A stretch of DNA of 64,000 nucleotides from Pelagihabitans sp965238025 (GTDB lineage: Bacteria > Bacteroidota > Bacteroidia > Flavobacteriales > Flavobacteriaceae), in contig OZ250162.1 of the NCBI GenBank assembly GCA_965238025.1, positions 1,984,001 through 2,048,000 on the forward strand, in the 5' to 3' direction. The notes beneath the pieces are model-generated. The model worked only from the letters and a program-made list of their open reading frames with translations, searched no databases and had not been told where the DNA came from. The translations under genes and the position numbers were made by a program. Shown piece by piece: positions 8,601 to 16,284 of this stretch (position 1 is its first letter; the number at the start of each line of letters is the position of its first letter).

Positions 8601-11600
8601 TCCTGCCTCAAACGAGTTGTATAGGGCATAACTGTAGGTGATGGCGAATCCACCTAAATCGGCTGCCGTTACGGGTATGGTAAAGGTCTCTGAATTGTCG
8701 TTCAAATGAATCAAATGTGTATCAATAACCTTATGATCTTTTTCAACATAAACCGAAACGTTAATATCTTCGGCGCTAGACAAAACGGTAACCTTGACCT
8801 CATCTCCCGGAGCATAACTTTGCTTGTCCGTTTTTATCTGAAATAATTGATTGTCTGCCAACTTTTTATCCCTATTGCTAAAAAGGGTTGTATAGGCAAT
8901 ATCCTTCACCGTCTGATCAAACTTATCCTTTGTTTCGAGTTCAACAACATATCTTCCTGAACGCCATTTTTTGGCGCCTTCCATGGCAATCTCCTTTGAT
9001 TTTCCGGTATCAAAGTTCGATTCCCAGACCAGCGCTCCCTTTTCCCAGGTTTTGAAATCGTGTTCGTTGCCAAAGGCATCGTAGGGGTAGAGTTCTTTAA
9101 ACTTTCTCTTGGTAAAACCAGAATAGTCCGGTGCCTCCCAAGGCCTTGGACGTAGTACATTTTCAGGTCCCTTTAACTTGTACATCTTCAAGGTTCCTTT
9201 GGCCGGAGTAAATTGTCCGTTTAGGTTATTCGTGGTAATGGTTATTTTATTGTCTTTAGTATCTTTATCAAATGGATCGGGAAGATTTATGGCTGCAACC
9301 AAGGCGTGATACCCTACGGTGACAGTAGTTGTCGTACTATGGGTTTCGCCATTAACATCTGTAACATCCGCGCTTACCTCATAGCTGAAAGTGGGCAGAT
9401 TTTTCTGGTCTACACTATTGTCCGGTAAGGCTTTAAAATTGATCTTATATTTCCCAGAAGCATCTGTAACGGTCTCCCCATGGGCAATTTCCTGCGGGGT
9501 GGTATTGTAATAAGGATGTCGCCAATAATACCATCTTGGATAATAGACTACACGTTTTACGCGGTAGGTAACCTTGGCATCGGTAATATTGCTGCCGGCG
9601 TAGGCCGTTGCTGTTCCCTCGACCGTGATACTGTCGTTTACCTTATGCGTTTCCGTTACCGGTTCAAAAGAAGTCTCGAACTTTGGGCGCTTGTATTCCT
9701 CAACGGAAAAATTCGCATATCCGTTAATATTGACTTGATTAGAAAGTACTTGCATGGAAAACTCACCGGTAAGGCCGTTGCTTGGTAGAATATATTCTCC
9801 AGAAAAAGAACCGTAATCGTTGGTGGCGAATTCCTGTGTATTGATTATTTGACCATTTACATCCCGTATTTGCAGGGATACCTTTGTATTTTCTAAAACT
9901 GAGGAAACCCCTTGATCTTGTTTTATGGCGATTCCCTTAAAGTATAGCGGTTGCCCCGGCCTATAAATACTTCTATCTGTAAACAAAAAGCAAGAGTGGG
10001 AAAGGCCGGGCTTATTTTGATCATACCTCCGGTTTATATAGAGGTCCTTGAAATACGCGGTATCCTTGCCATGATCTACAGTGATACTTACGTTGTTCCA
10101 CGAAGCCTTTGTCAAAGGAATTCTGGCCATTCCCATAGCATCAGAAATAAATGCTTTATTCAAACGGGGGCCATCATAATTGACACGATAACGAAAGTCC
10201 AACTTGGCACCGACTATGGGTTTTCCAGAATTGCGATCAACCACCTGAAAATCGTAGTGGGTCTGGGTCCTTGTTTCCACCAAGGCCAAATTGGTCGCCT
10301 GGATAGGAGCGTATGAAAATGTTGTATTGGTCTTTTCCCCTGGTTCTGCTAGAATCAAATAGTACCCATTTTCCAAAGGAGGTACTAAAATTTCAGTGGC
10401 ATGAGGTTGAAAGTCATTTTCATTTTTAAGCACGGCTTCCCATTCTTTTGCAATGGGTAACTTTTTGATGAACGCCAACTTTTTTTCCTGCGGGTAGAGC
10501 TTGTTAAGTGCGTTCAATTCCTTCTGGGTAACTCGCCTAGCCGAAAGTTGTAGCTTGTCAAGGTTTTTATAATTGACTAAAAAACGGGAAGTTTTATTTA
10601 TTGGAATATAGTTCTCAGTCGTTAATCTCAAATTTTTCACCAATATTTGAGCCTGTAGGGCCCGGCATTTTTCAGCTCCTCTACTCTCCGGAAACTCCTT
10701 GATAACCTTTTCACAAACTGTCAGGGCTTCCTTAAGTTTCCAACGATGTTCTTCATTGGTTTTGGGCCGGTAGGTATTTCCTTGTTGGTTTAAGAGGGCG
10801 GCGATTTCATACTGATACAAACTTGACGCCAATGTTCCTTTTGTAGTGGCGGCCTCATTTTGTAAAACTTCCAAGAACAGCTGCTCTTTATTTGCGAACG
10901 TGGCATTTTGATATATGAAGTGCAGACGTTCAATATTCACTTCGGCAAAGGTGTAGGGCTTAGTCGAGGATAAGTGTAATGACAATAACTTTTGATAAAT
11001 ACACAAGGCCTTGGCCTGTAACGAAGTCTTATCGGCAGTATCGATGTTTTTATTGACAAAGTCACCACCCTCGCAAAGTAGCTCGGGATTATCGATTTCA
11101 AATTTATCGGCGGGTCGGGTAATTCCATTTTCGTTAGAGCGATAAAAATCGAGCGCCGTATGGGCCAAGAGATCAAAAAGTGTTGGACGGTATTCTTCCG
11201 ATCCATCCTGTGTATTTAAAATAGTATTGAACTCGGAAACCAAGATCTTTTTTAACCCTTCTTCATTTTCTAGGGAGGCATCTAAGTGAGTGCCAATTTC
11301 AGCAAACAAAGTGGTTAAATCCCAAGTCCTAAAATCGTCAGGGTCTACCTTTACGGCTGTTTTGGTTCTATTATAAAATTGGTACCTATTCTGTTGAAAA
11401 AACTGCCAATACAAATTTGCCAAATAACTTTCCAAAACATTTTTAGCAGGGAATTCAGCTTTTTCGATTTGAGTTTTGAACGCATTTACAATGTTCAGCT
11501 GCGCATCTTCCTCTAAGGTCATCGCATATTTGGAAGTATAGAGAAGGGCTTTTACAATCTGGGCGGAATTCTTTTCTTTTTTAGCCTTTTCCGAAATGGT

Positions 11601-11750
11601 GCTGACCACTTCTAAAGCCGACTTCGTCAAAGCGTCGTTTTCGAGCTTTTCAACCTGCTTCCAAAGCATTTCATAAGGTAGATTATTCTTCTGCGATTGC
11701 GCCATTTGCGAAAATAGGATTATCGTTAAGATAGTTATAATGTGTTTCAT
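5646..11750 (-). CDS. Alpha-2-macroglobulin family protein with thioester motif
   Basis: A 2034-residue secreted protein. The signal peptide MKHIITILTIILFSQMAQSQ fixes the start at 11750; the frame is open 35 codons further but without signal-like sequence. Domains in order: an alpha-helical N-terminal region; an MG2-type strand region (FTDRSIYRPGQPLYFKG); a variable bait-like stretch rich in Met, Ala, Glu and Ser; the A2M core (QETAFFFPQL, then SFTSPEALTKW); and the thioester site CNEQ at nt 7272-7283, with Cys at about residue 1490, in EYPYECNEQTF. Bacterial macroglobulins are thought to trap invading proteases by thioester attachment after bait cleavage. The usual partner PBP1C is not adjacent. 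I see no lipobox Cys, so a soluble or differently anchored form is likely. Confidence 0.92.
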   Translation of the reverse strand: MKHIITILTIILFSQMAQSQKNNLPYEMLWKQVEKLENDALTKSALEVVSTISEKAKKEKNSAQIVKALLYTSKYAMTLEEDAQLNIVNAFKTQIEKAEFPAKNVLESYLANLYWQFFQQNRYQFYNRTKTAVKVDPDDFRTWDLTTLFAEIGTHLDASLENEEGLKKILVSEFNTILNTQDGSEEYRPTLFDLLAHTALDFYRSNENGITRPADKFEIDNPELLCEGGDFVNKNIDTADKTSLQAKALCIYQKLLSLHLSSTKPYTFAEVNIERLHFIYQNATFANKEQLFLEVLQNEAATTKGTLASSLYQYEIAALLNQQGNTYRPKTNEEHRWKLKEALTVCEKVIKEFPESRGAEKCRALQAQILVKNLRLTTENYIPINKTSRFLVNYKNLDKLQLSARRVTQKELNALNKLYPQEKKLAFIKKLPIAKEWEAVLKNENDFQPHATEILVPPLENGYYLILAEPGEKTNTTFSYAPIQATNLALVETRTQTHYDFQVVDRNSGKPIVGAKLDFRYRVNYDGPRLNKAFISDAMGMARIPLTKASWNNVSITVDHGKDTAYFKDLYINRRYDQNKPGLSHSCFLFTDRSIYRPGQPLYFKGIAIKQDQGVSSVLENTKVSLQIRDVNGQIINTQEFATNDYGSFSGEYILPSNGLTGEFSMQVLSNQVNINGYANFSVEEYKRPKFETSFEPVTETHKVNDSITVEGTATAYAGSNITDAKVTYRVKRVVYYPRWYYWRHPYYNTTPQEIAHGETVTDASGKYKINFKALPDNSVDQKNLPTFSYEVSADVTDVNGETHSTTTTVTVGYHALVAAINLPDPFDKDTKDNKITITTNNLNGQFTPAKGTLKMYKLKGPENVLRPRPWEAPDYSGFTKRKFKELYPYDAFGNEHDFKTWEKGALVWESNFDTGKSKEIAMEGAKKWRSGRYVVELETKDKFDQTVKDIAYTTLFSNRDKKLADNQLFQIKTDKQSYAPGDEVKVTVLSSAEDINVSVYVEKDHKVIDTHLIHLNDNSETFTIPVTAADLGGFAITYSYALYNSFEAGSVNVQVPYPSTDLKIETVTFRDKLQPGTDETWAFKIKGPKGDRVTAELLTSMYDASLDAFRGHNWGFNPLIKPIYYSNRIPNSNRSFGTGTFNTYLDNTSYGYTNQFFDSFNWFGLHFGYGRGIYARNESRMLMKSSAPSPAMETMEEAELDEVMITGAAGASDQLFRDDSLGIQQDKEQVSAERQEDNPKAKGSDGVQIRKNLQETAFFFPQLHTDKEGNVSFSFTSPEALTKWNLQLLAHTKTLESSVRNMQTVTQKELMVIPNAPRFLREGDKITISTKIANLTEKILSGEARLELTDALTGEDISGQLIETPRGETPNPIDIRTFEVDSIGNTQVSWRLEIPKNLQAVQYKVIAKAGDFSDGEQNLLPVLSNRMLVTETLPMWVRSNQTKTFSLDKLKTTTSTSLSHHKLSLEITSNPAWYAVQALPYLMEYPYECNEQTFAKYYANTLASHIANSNPRIQEVFQQWANSDALISNLEKNQELKSLLIQETPWLRDAQSETEQKKRIALLFNLNKMESEQAATQNKLKQNQKSSGAWPWFNGGPDSRFITQYISTGLGHLKQLSVTSSGVEMQNMIQKAIGYLDDEFVKEYSNMKRYTKNINDDHLSQSQIYYLYMRSFFKDIKTAKKVEEITEYYKGQAQKYWMNKQLYSKGMLALIMHRMGDAKTTNKILRALEENSITSEELGMYWKENTNSWFWYQAPIETQSLLIEAFSEITPTDLETIDNLKIWLLKNKQTSQWKTTKATSEAVYALLLQGSDWLSVTDAVAVLVGGEKISPSKLENVKVEAGTGYYKTAWNGGEVKPKMAEVQITKKGEGIAWGALYWQYFEDLDKITSAETPLKLKKKLFLKTNTDTGEEISEITTKTDLKVGDLVRVRIELRADRDMEFIHMKDMRAAGFEPINVISQYKWRDGLGYYEATKDASTNFFFDYLPKGVYVFEYDLRVNNAGEFSNGITTIQSMYAPEFSSHSEGVRVLVESD

Positions 11751-11812
11751 TACGTATGTATTATGCCATACTCCCCAATTAGAACAATATACTAGTTGCC
11801 AGAGTACAATTT

Positions 11813-11840
11813 CAAAGTTACATACAAAGATGTAGCCAAA
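11813..11840 (-). promoter_or_regulatory. Candidate promoter for the macroglobulin gene
   Basis: On the minus strand a perfect TAnnTTTG -7 element (TAACTTTG) lies at 11820-11813. A TTTG lies upstream at 11840-11837, but the 16-nt spacer is shorter than the usual 19-21. A start about 7 nt downstream would give a leader of roughly 55 nt. Confidence 0.35.
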
Positions 11841-11951
11841 CTCCGTCAAAAACAATGAAAACTGAGGGAAACAGTAATTTTGGTTAGGGAATCGTCTTTT
11901 TTGGCTGGAACCTCTGTGTAAAAATTAAGTGCTAGATACTGAAGAACCGAC

Positions 11952-11981
11952 TTGCCTTGCCCTTTTCAATTCCTATCTTTA
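11952..11981 (+). promoter_or_regulatory. Candidate promoter for mpl
   Basis: TTG at 11952-11954, a 19-nt spacer and TATCTTTA at 11974-11981 fit the Bacteroidota TTTG-N19/20-TAnnTTTG promoter pattern except for the final base. Transcription would begin near 11988, only about 12 nt before the mpl ATG, so the TTG at 11952 is better read as a promoter box than as an upstream start codon. Confidence 0.5.
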
Positions 11982-11999
11982 CCAGATAATCTTTTCTTC

Positions 12000-13358
12000 A
12001 TGCAAATTCATTTTATTGCTATTGGCGGGAGTGCCATGCACAATTTGGCCCTGGCCCTACATCATAAGACCTATACCATTACCGGCAGCGATGATGTTAT
12101 TTTTGAACCTTCTAAGGCCAGATTGGCGGCTAAAGGACTTTTACCCGAATTTTTAGGGTGGTTTCCGGAGAAAATACATGCTGAATTAGACGCCGTTATT
12201 TTAGGGATGCACGCCAAACCGGACAACCCAGAATTGCTAAAAGCGCAAGAGTTGGGAGTTACCATCTACTCCTATCCCGAGTTTCTTTATGAGCAGTCCA
12301 AAGACAAGACTAGGGTAGTTATTGGCGGAAGCCATGGGAAGACAACCATTACCTCTATGATACTTCATGTATTAAAATACCATGACCGACCCGTAGATTA
12401 TATGGTTGGGGCCCAGTTAGATGGTTTTGATCGTATGGTGCACCTTACGGAAGAGAATGATTTTATCGTTTTAGAGGGCGATGAGTATTTATCCTCTCCC
12501 ATAGACAGAAGGCCCAAATTTCATTTGTACCGCCCTAACATAGCTTTGTTAAGTGGAATTGCCTGGGACCACATCAATGTATTCCCAACTTTCGAAAACT
12601 ACCTTGAGCAATTTCAGATTTTTGTGGATAGTATTGTCAAAGGAGGAAGCATTACCTACAATGCCGAAGATCTTGAAGTCAAGAAAGTGGTCGAGGCCTC
12701 TGAAAATACCATTCGCAAGCTGCCATATCGCACTCCAGAGTACTCGATTGTAGCTGGGCAAACATTTTTAGAAACCCCAGAAGGGCCGATGCCCATTGAA
12801 GTTTTTGGGAAACATAACCTGAGTAATCTCGCCGGGGCCAAATGGATATGCCAGAACATGGGCATAGATGAAGAGGATTTTTATGAGGCCATTGCCACCT
12901 TTAAAGGAGCCTCAAAACGCCTGGAAAAAATAGCCGAAGGAAAGACAAGTGTTGCCTATAAGGATTTTGCCCATTCGCCCAGTAAGGTTGCAGCGACTAC
13001 TAAAGCAGTAAAAGAGCAATACCCTGATCGAAAACTGATTGCATGTTTAGAACTACACACCTATAGTAGTTTTAACCCTGAATTTTTAAAAGAATACAAA
13101 GGAGCATTGAATGCTGCCGATCTTCCGGTAGTCTTTTATCTACCAGAGTCCGTTGCCATCAAAAAATTGGCGGCCGTAAGTCCAGAGCAAATCTCCACCG
13201 CCTTTGAGCGCAATGATCTGGAAATTCATACCAATGCTGATGAATTTCGGAAATTTGTCTTCACACAAGATTTTAGTAATTCCGTCTTACTCTTAATGAG
13301 TTCTGGTAATTACGGAGGGTTGGAACTTTCCAAGATTAACGAATTGATTATCAAATAA
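12000..13358 (+). CDS. mpl: UDP-N-acetylmuramate:L-alanyl-gamma-D-glutamyl-meso-diaminopimelate ligase
   Basis: A 452-residue cytoplasmic Mur-ligase. Mpl joins recycled murein tripeptide to UDP-MurNAc using ATP, returning cell-wall peptides to peptidoglycan synthesis. The N-terminal Rossmann motif FIAIGGSAMHNLALAL, the ATP loop GGSHGKTTITSM and the central segment LEGDEYLSSPIDRRPKF are visible. Length is normal. Start choice: the ATG at 12000 gives MQIHFIAIGGSAMHN, the usual Mpl beginning; the 16 codons upstream overlap a probable promoter. Confidence 0.93.
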   Translation: MQIHFIAIGGSAMHNLALALHHKTYTITGSDDVIFEPSKARLAAKGLLPEFLGWFPEKIHAELDAVILGMHAKPDNPELLKAQELGVTIYSYPEFLYEQSKDKTRVVIGGSHGKTTITSMILHVLKYHDRPVDYMVGAQLDGFDRMVHLTEENDFIVLEGDEYLSSPIDRRPKFHLYRPNIALLSGIAWDHINVFPTFENYLEQFQIFVDSIVKGGSITYNAEDLEVKKVVEASENTIRKLPYRTPEYSIVAGQTFLETPEGPMPIEVFGKHNLSNLAGAKWICQNMGIDEEDFYEAIATFKGASKRLEKIAEGKTSVAYKDFAHSPSKVAATTKAVKEQYPDRKLIACLELHTYSSFNPEFLKEYKGALNAADLPVVFYLPESVAIKKLAAVSPEQISTAFERNDLEIHTNADEFRKFVFTQDFSNSVLLLMSSGNYGGLELSKINELIIK

Positions 13359-13422
13359 CTATCCGTACAATTTAAACCAACATATTTCGTTCATAGCATA
13401 CTAATCATCAAATAAGTAAACT

Positions 13423-13626
13423 ATGAAAAAAATCAACCTGTTTGTATTGACTCTCCTTTTGATCGGTTTCGCATCATGTAAGGATTCCAAAAAAGAACAA
13501 GAAGAATTAGACAGAACTCTTGACAAAATCGAGGCTGTAGAGAAAGAAGTAGATAACACCATAGACGAAATTGAAAAGAAGGTCGAGGAGGTTGAATCCG
13601 CACTAAATGAACTTGATAGTCTATAA
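13423..13626 (+). CDS. Small coiled-coil lipoprotein
   Basis: A 67-residue protein with a lipoprotein signal (LLLIGFASC, lipid Cys at about residue 19). The rest is an acidic heptad-like helix with repeats of the type LDKIEAVEKEVDNTIDEIEKK. It is probably anchored in an envelope membrane as a helical rod. No family is recognised. It lies 26 nt before the next gene, which also encodes a charged helical exported protein, so the two are probably expressed together. Confidence 0.75.
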   Translation: MKKINLFVLTLLLIGFASCKDSKKEQEELDRTLDKIEAVEKEVDNTIDEIEKKVEEVESALNELDSL

Positions 13627-13652
13627 ATCAGAAAAATTTAAAAATACTCAAC

Positions 13653-14375
13653 ATGAAAAATTTAGTAAAAATAGTAGGCTTAATGCTTTGCTTATTTGTT
13701 ATGTCAAGTACTATGAGTTATGCTCAGGGCAAATCTCAGGGAAAAGGAAAGGCGCATGTAGAAAAAGTTAAAAAAGCCAAAGATGATGTCGAAAACGAGA
13801 TGGATGAGGTAAAAGACGAAGCAGAGGAGTTACAGGAGAAAGGCAAATCCCATAAAGACAAGGCCAAAGATAAAATGAAAGGAAAGGGTAATGGCAAGGC
13901 CAAAGACAAGGGAGAAAAAACCCATGGAGAAGATGATGATACGGATGATCATGAAGATGAGATGGATCATGACGATGATGATATTGATGGGCCTAAGGAT
14001 AAAGTGAAGAAAGAAAAGAACAAGTCGAACAAAGGCAATGCCTATGGAAGGGACAAGGGCGATATGTCTGGAAAGGAGTTTGGTCAGCACCGCGCATCTA
14101 TGGCCAAAGAAAAAATAGAGCGGTCCGAAGAAGCGTTTAGCGAGAATGAGGAGACTCTTAGAAAAGGTCGTGAAAAGATAAAGGATGCCAAGGAAAGGGT
14201 AGCCAAGCAACGCGAGGAAAAGGGTGCTGATGAAGAGGTTATTAAAGAGAAAGAAGAAAAAATTTCTAAGGCCGAGGAGAAGTTGAATGAGTTGGAAGAT
14301 GTTATCAAAAAAGGTAAGGAGAAAATCAAAAACCAACGAAAAGAGATTGAAGAAGTAGGTAAGCCAGTGGAATAA
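13653..14375 (+). CDS. Secreted, highly charged helical protein with Asp/His-rich segment
   Basis: A 240-residue protein with a signal peptide ending near MSYAQG. The mature part is Lys/Glu-rich with predicted coiled coils (KKAKDDVENEMDEVKDEAEE; EEKISKAEEKLNELEDVIKK) on either side of an Asp/His-rich block at about residues 90-112 that includes EDDDTDDHEDEMDHDDDD. Such a block could bind divalent metal ions, but this is inference. I recognise no family. A clear terminator follows. Confidence 0.7.
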   Translation: MKNLVKIVGLMLCLFVMSSTMSYAQGKSQGKGKAHVEKVKKAKDDVENEMDEVKDEAEELQEKGKSHKDKAKDKMKGKGNGKAKDKGEKTHGEDDDTDDHEDEMDHDDDDIDGPKDKVKKEKNKSNKGNAYGRDKGDMSGKEFGQHRASMAKEKIERSEEAFSENEETLRKGREKIKDAKERVAKQREEKGADEEVIKEKEEKISKAEEKLNELEDVIKKGKEKIKNQRKEIEEVGKPVE

Positions 14376-14402
14376 ACACCTTGGATTACAACTTTTTAGA
14401 AG

Positions 14403-14429
14403 CCCTTATTTTTCGATAAGGGTTTTTTT
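14403..14429 (+). terminator. Intrinsic terminator
   Basis: Arms CCCTTAT (14403-14409) and ATAAGGG (14416-14422) are followed by seven T. It ends the transcript of the two preceding genes. Confidence 0.85.
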
Positions 14430-14515
14430 ATGTGATATACAATTGATTTTCTGAAACGTACCTGAATATTTGGCAGTAGTTTGGTGTTTGGACCGCGTTT
14501 TGAAAAGGATGGGGT

Positions 14516-14731
14516 ATGGCGCGAATAGAAAAGCTTGGAGTGTTAAGGTCGTTTTCTCGGTTTTTAAAAAGAAAGGCCTCTATACTTATGATCGCTTTTA
14601 TGTTGGGGGTGTCAAATGTGATATTGGAAGAAGATAGAATGATAAATGACACGAGACAGCATATTGAACAGCAAGAGGTTACCCCGGAAGACGACTTTTT
14701 AGATACGATAGACTACCGAGATGCCCTTTGA
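14516..14731 (+). CDS. Small hypothetical membrane protein
   Basis: A 71-residue protein: a basic N-terminus (RFLKRKASIL), one hydrophobic stretch (ILMIAFMLGVSNVIL) and an acidic tail (QEVTPEDDFLDTIDY). This looks like a single-pass inner-membrane protein with the positive end inside. The family is not recognised. Its last 19 nt overlap the end of the convergent PaiB-like gene. Confidence 0.45.
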   Translation: MARIEKLGVLRSFSRFLKRKASILMIAFMLGVSNVILEEDRMINDTRQHIEQQEVTPEDDFLDTIDYRDAL

Positions 14732-15351
14732 CCATTTTTATGGTTTTCAAAAATACGTTCTACAAATCCTGAAATATCTTTTTTTTGGCTGAGGATCAAT
14801 TCTTGTTTGGCCAATAACATGTCTTTTTTCAGCTTATCCTGCGAGAACTTGAATTTACCCTCCCAATGGGTTATTTTAATTTCGAAGCCGACAATATAAT
14901 TGATCAGACTTTCCATTCTAGAATCGTCATAATCTAAAACATAGCCAGGATCTTCCCCCTCCAGGAAAGCGGTCATACTTACAATTGTCTTCTTCACAAG
15001 GTCTGGGTCAACCAACAAGCGCACTGTACCTTTAATATGGGTAAAAATATAGTTCCAGGTAGGTAATTGTCTTGTGCTATAAACCGAGGGTGAAATATAA
15101 CAATCCGGCCCCCGGAATACTGCTGTAATTCTGGCACCGTTAATCAGTGTCCCAACCTGAGGATTATACTTATCGATATGGCCAACTAATTTTCCATAGG
15201 GACTATCATCTTCTGCATAGACCAAAGGTAGATGTGTAATTAATGGGGCATCATTCCTAGTTGTTATCACCGTGGCAAAAGGGTAGTTTTTAACGACCTC
15301 GATTGCATTTTTGAATTCGTTTTCTTGGTGATGCAGGGGCGGGTACTTCAT
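14713..15351 (-). CDS. FMN-binding PaiB-family protein
   Basis: A 212-residue protein of the FMN-binding split-barrel family typified by Bacillus PaiB, a negative regulator of protease and sporulation genes. Diagnostic segments are VVKNYPFATVITTRNDAPLI, THLPLVYAEDD, GKLVGHIDKYNPQ, and YISPSVYSTRQLPTWNY followed by THIKGTVR. The start is placed at the ATG at 15351 (MKYPPLHHQEN), which matches the usual N-terminus; nine further upstream codons are open but unlike the family. Whether it regulates or acts as a flavin enzyme here is unknown. Confidence 0.85.
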   Translation of the reverse strand: MKYPPLHHQENEFKNAIEVVKNYPFATVITTRNDAPLITHLPLVYAEDDSPYGKLVGHIDKYNPQVGTLINGARITAVFRGPDCYISPSVYSTRQLPTWNYIFTHIKGTVRLLVDPDLVKKTIVSMTAFLEGEDPGYVLDYDDSRMESLINYIVGFEIKITHWEGKFKFSQDKLKKDMLLAKQELILSQKKDISGFVERIFENHKNGQRASR

Positions 15352-15382
15352 AGATTGTAATGGTCTTAGAACGGGCACTATT

Positions 15383-15520
15383 TTATAGTCCGAATTGGGT
15401 TAGAAGATGGCCTAAATGTTTATACTGCATCTTTCCCCATTGTGGTTCAGAGTCCTCGTTAAGGTTATCAACCCTATTTAGAATGTTTTCGTAGGTGCTT
15501 ACATCGAAGAGTGATTGCAT
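15383..15520 (-). pseudogene. DUF1569-like N-terminal fragment (45 aa)
   Basis: The minus strand reads MQSLFDVSTYENILNRV, then NEDSEPQWGKMQYKHLGHLL, then a stop. The combination 'SLFD...I..R...L...S.P.WGKM....' is the start of DUF1569 (DinB-like) proteins, which are normally about 150 residues. The frame ends after 45 codons and no continuation is seen. It is either a truncated gene or a very short relative. It lies just upstream of the PaiB-like gene on the same strand. Confidence 0.45.
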
Positions 15521-15585
15521 AACTTGCACGTTTATTTTTTGTTCTTAAATCTAAGATAAATTTTTTTGTTCACTATCTTTAGTCG

Positions 15586-16284
15586 ATGCAAGAAAAGCAG
15601 CGATCTTTCTCCATAAAACATTGGTCAGACGGTGATAAACCCCGTGAAAAGCTTTTACGCAAAGGTAAAGTGTCACTCTCAGATGCTGAACTAATTGCCA
15701 TTCTTATCGGATCTGGTAATCGAGATGAAAGCGCGGTAGGCTTATCAAAAAGAATTTTGGCATCTGTAGACAATAATCTCAACGAGCTGGGCAAACTCTC
15801 CATAAAAGAATTGATGCAGTTTAAAGGTATTGGAGAAGCGAAAGCGTTAACCATTGCCGCTGCATTGGAAATTGGAAGGCGAAGAAGAGGGGAGAGCGTA
15901 CATCAAATCGCAAAGATCAATAGTAGTAATGATGCTTTTGAGCTTCTCCTACCCCACATGGGCGATTTGCGACATGAGGAGTTCTGGATTGTTTATCTGA
16001 ATAATGCAAATAAGGTTTTACTGACCTCACAATTGAGTAAAGGCGGTTTAACAGGAACACTGATCGACTTAAGGATTATCATGAAACAAGCTTTGGAAAT
16101 AGAGGCGGTAGGGTTGATTTTGGCCCATAACCATCCTTCGGGAACCTTGAAACCAAGTAAAGCTGACGAGGAGGTCACACAAAAGATAAAGAGCGCGGCC
16201 ATTATCTTGGATATAAAGATATTAGATCATTTAATTATTACCCAACAAGATTATTATAGTTTCGCCGACAATTTATTACTCTAA
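15586..16284 (+). CDS. radC: RadC-family JAB domain protein
   Basis: A 232-residue protein. The N-terminal helix-hairpin-helix part contains KLSIKELMQFKGIGEAKA, and the C-terminal MPN/JAB domain carries the metal motif HNHPSGTLKPSKAD (JAMM type, H-x-H-x-S-x10-D). Despite the name, a role in DNA repair is not firmly established; members may be metal-dependent hydrolases. Full length. The next gene begins directly after its stop codon. Confidence 0.9.
   Translation: MQEKQRSFSIKHWSDGDKPREKLLRKGKVSLSDAELIAILIGSGNRDESAVGLSKRILASVDNNLNELGKLSIKELMQFKGIGEAKALTIAAALEIGRRRRGESVHQIAKINSSNDAFELLLPHMGDLRHEEFWIVYLNNANKVLLTSQLSKGGLTGTLIDLRIIMKQALEIEAVGLILAHNHPSGTLKPSKADEEVTQKIKSAAIILDIKILDHLIITQQDYYSFADNLLL

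Noticed and set aside
11952..11999. Upstream TTG start of mpl
   Set aside because: The added 16 residues are unlike Mpl and overlap a good promoter; the ATG at 12000 gives the family N-terminus.
13830..14336. 168-codon minus-strand frame opposite the charged protein gene
   Set aside because: It is a by-product of Lys/Glu/Asp-rich codons on the plus strand; it reads as Phe/Leu/Ile-rich noise without domain features.
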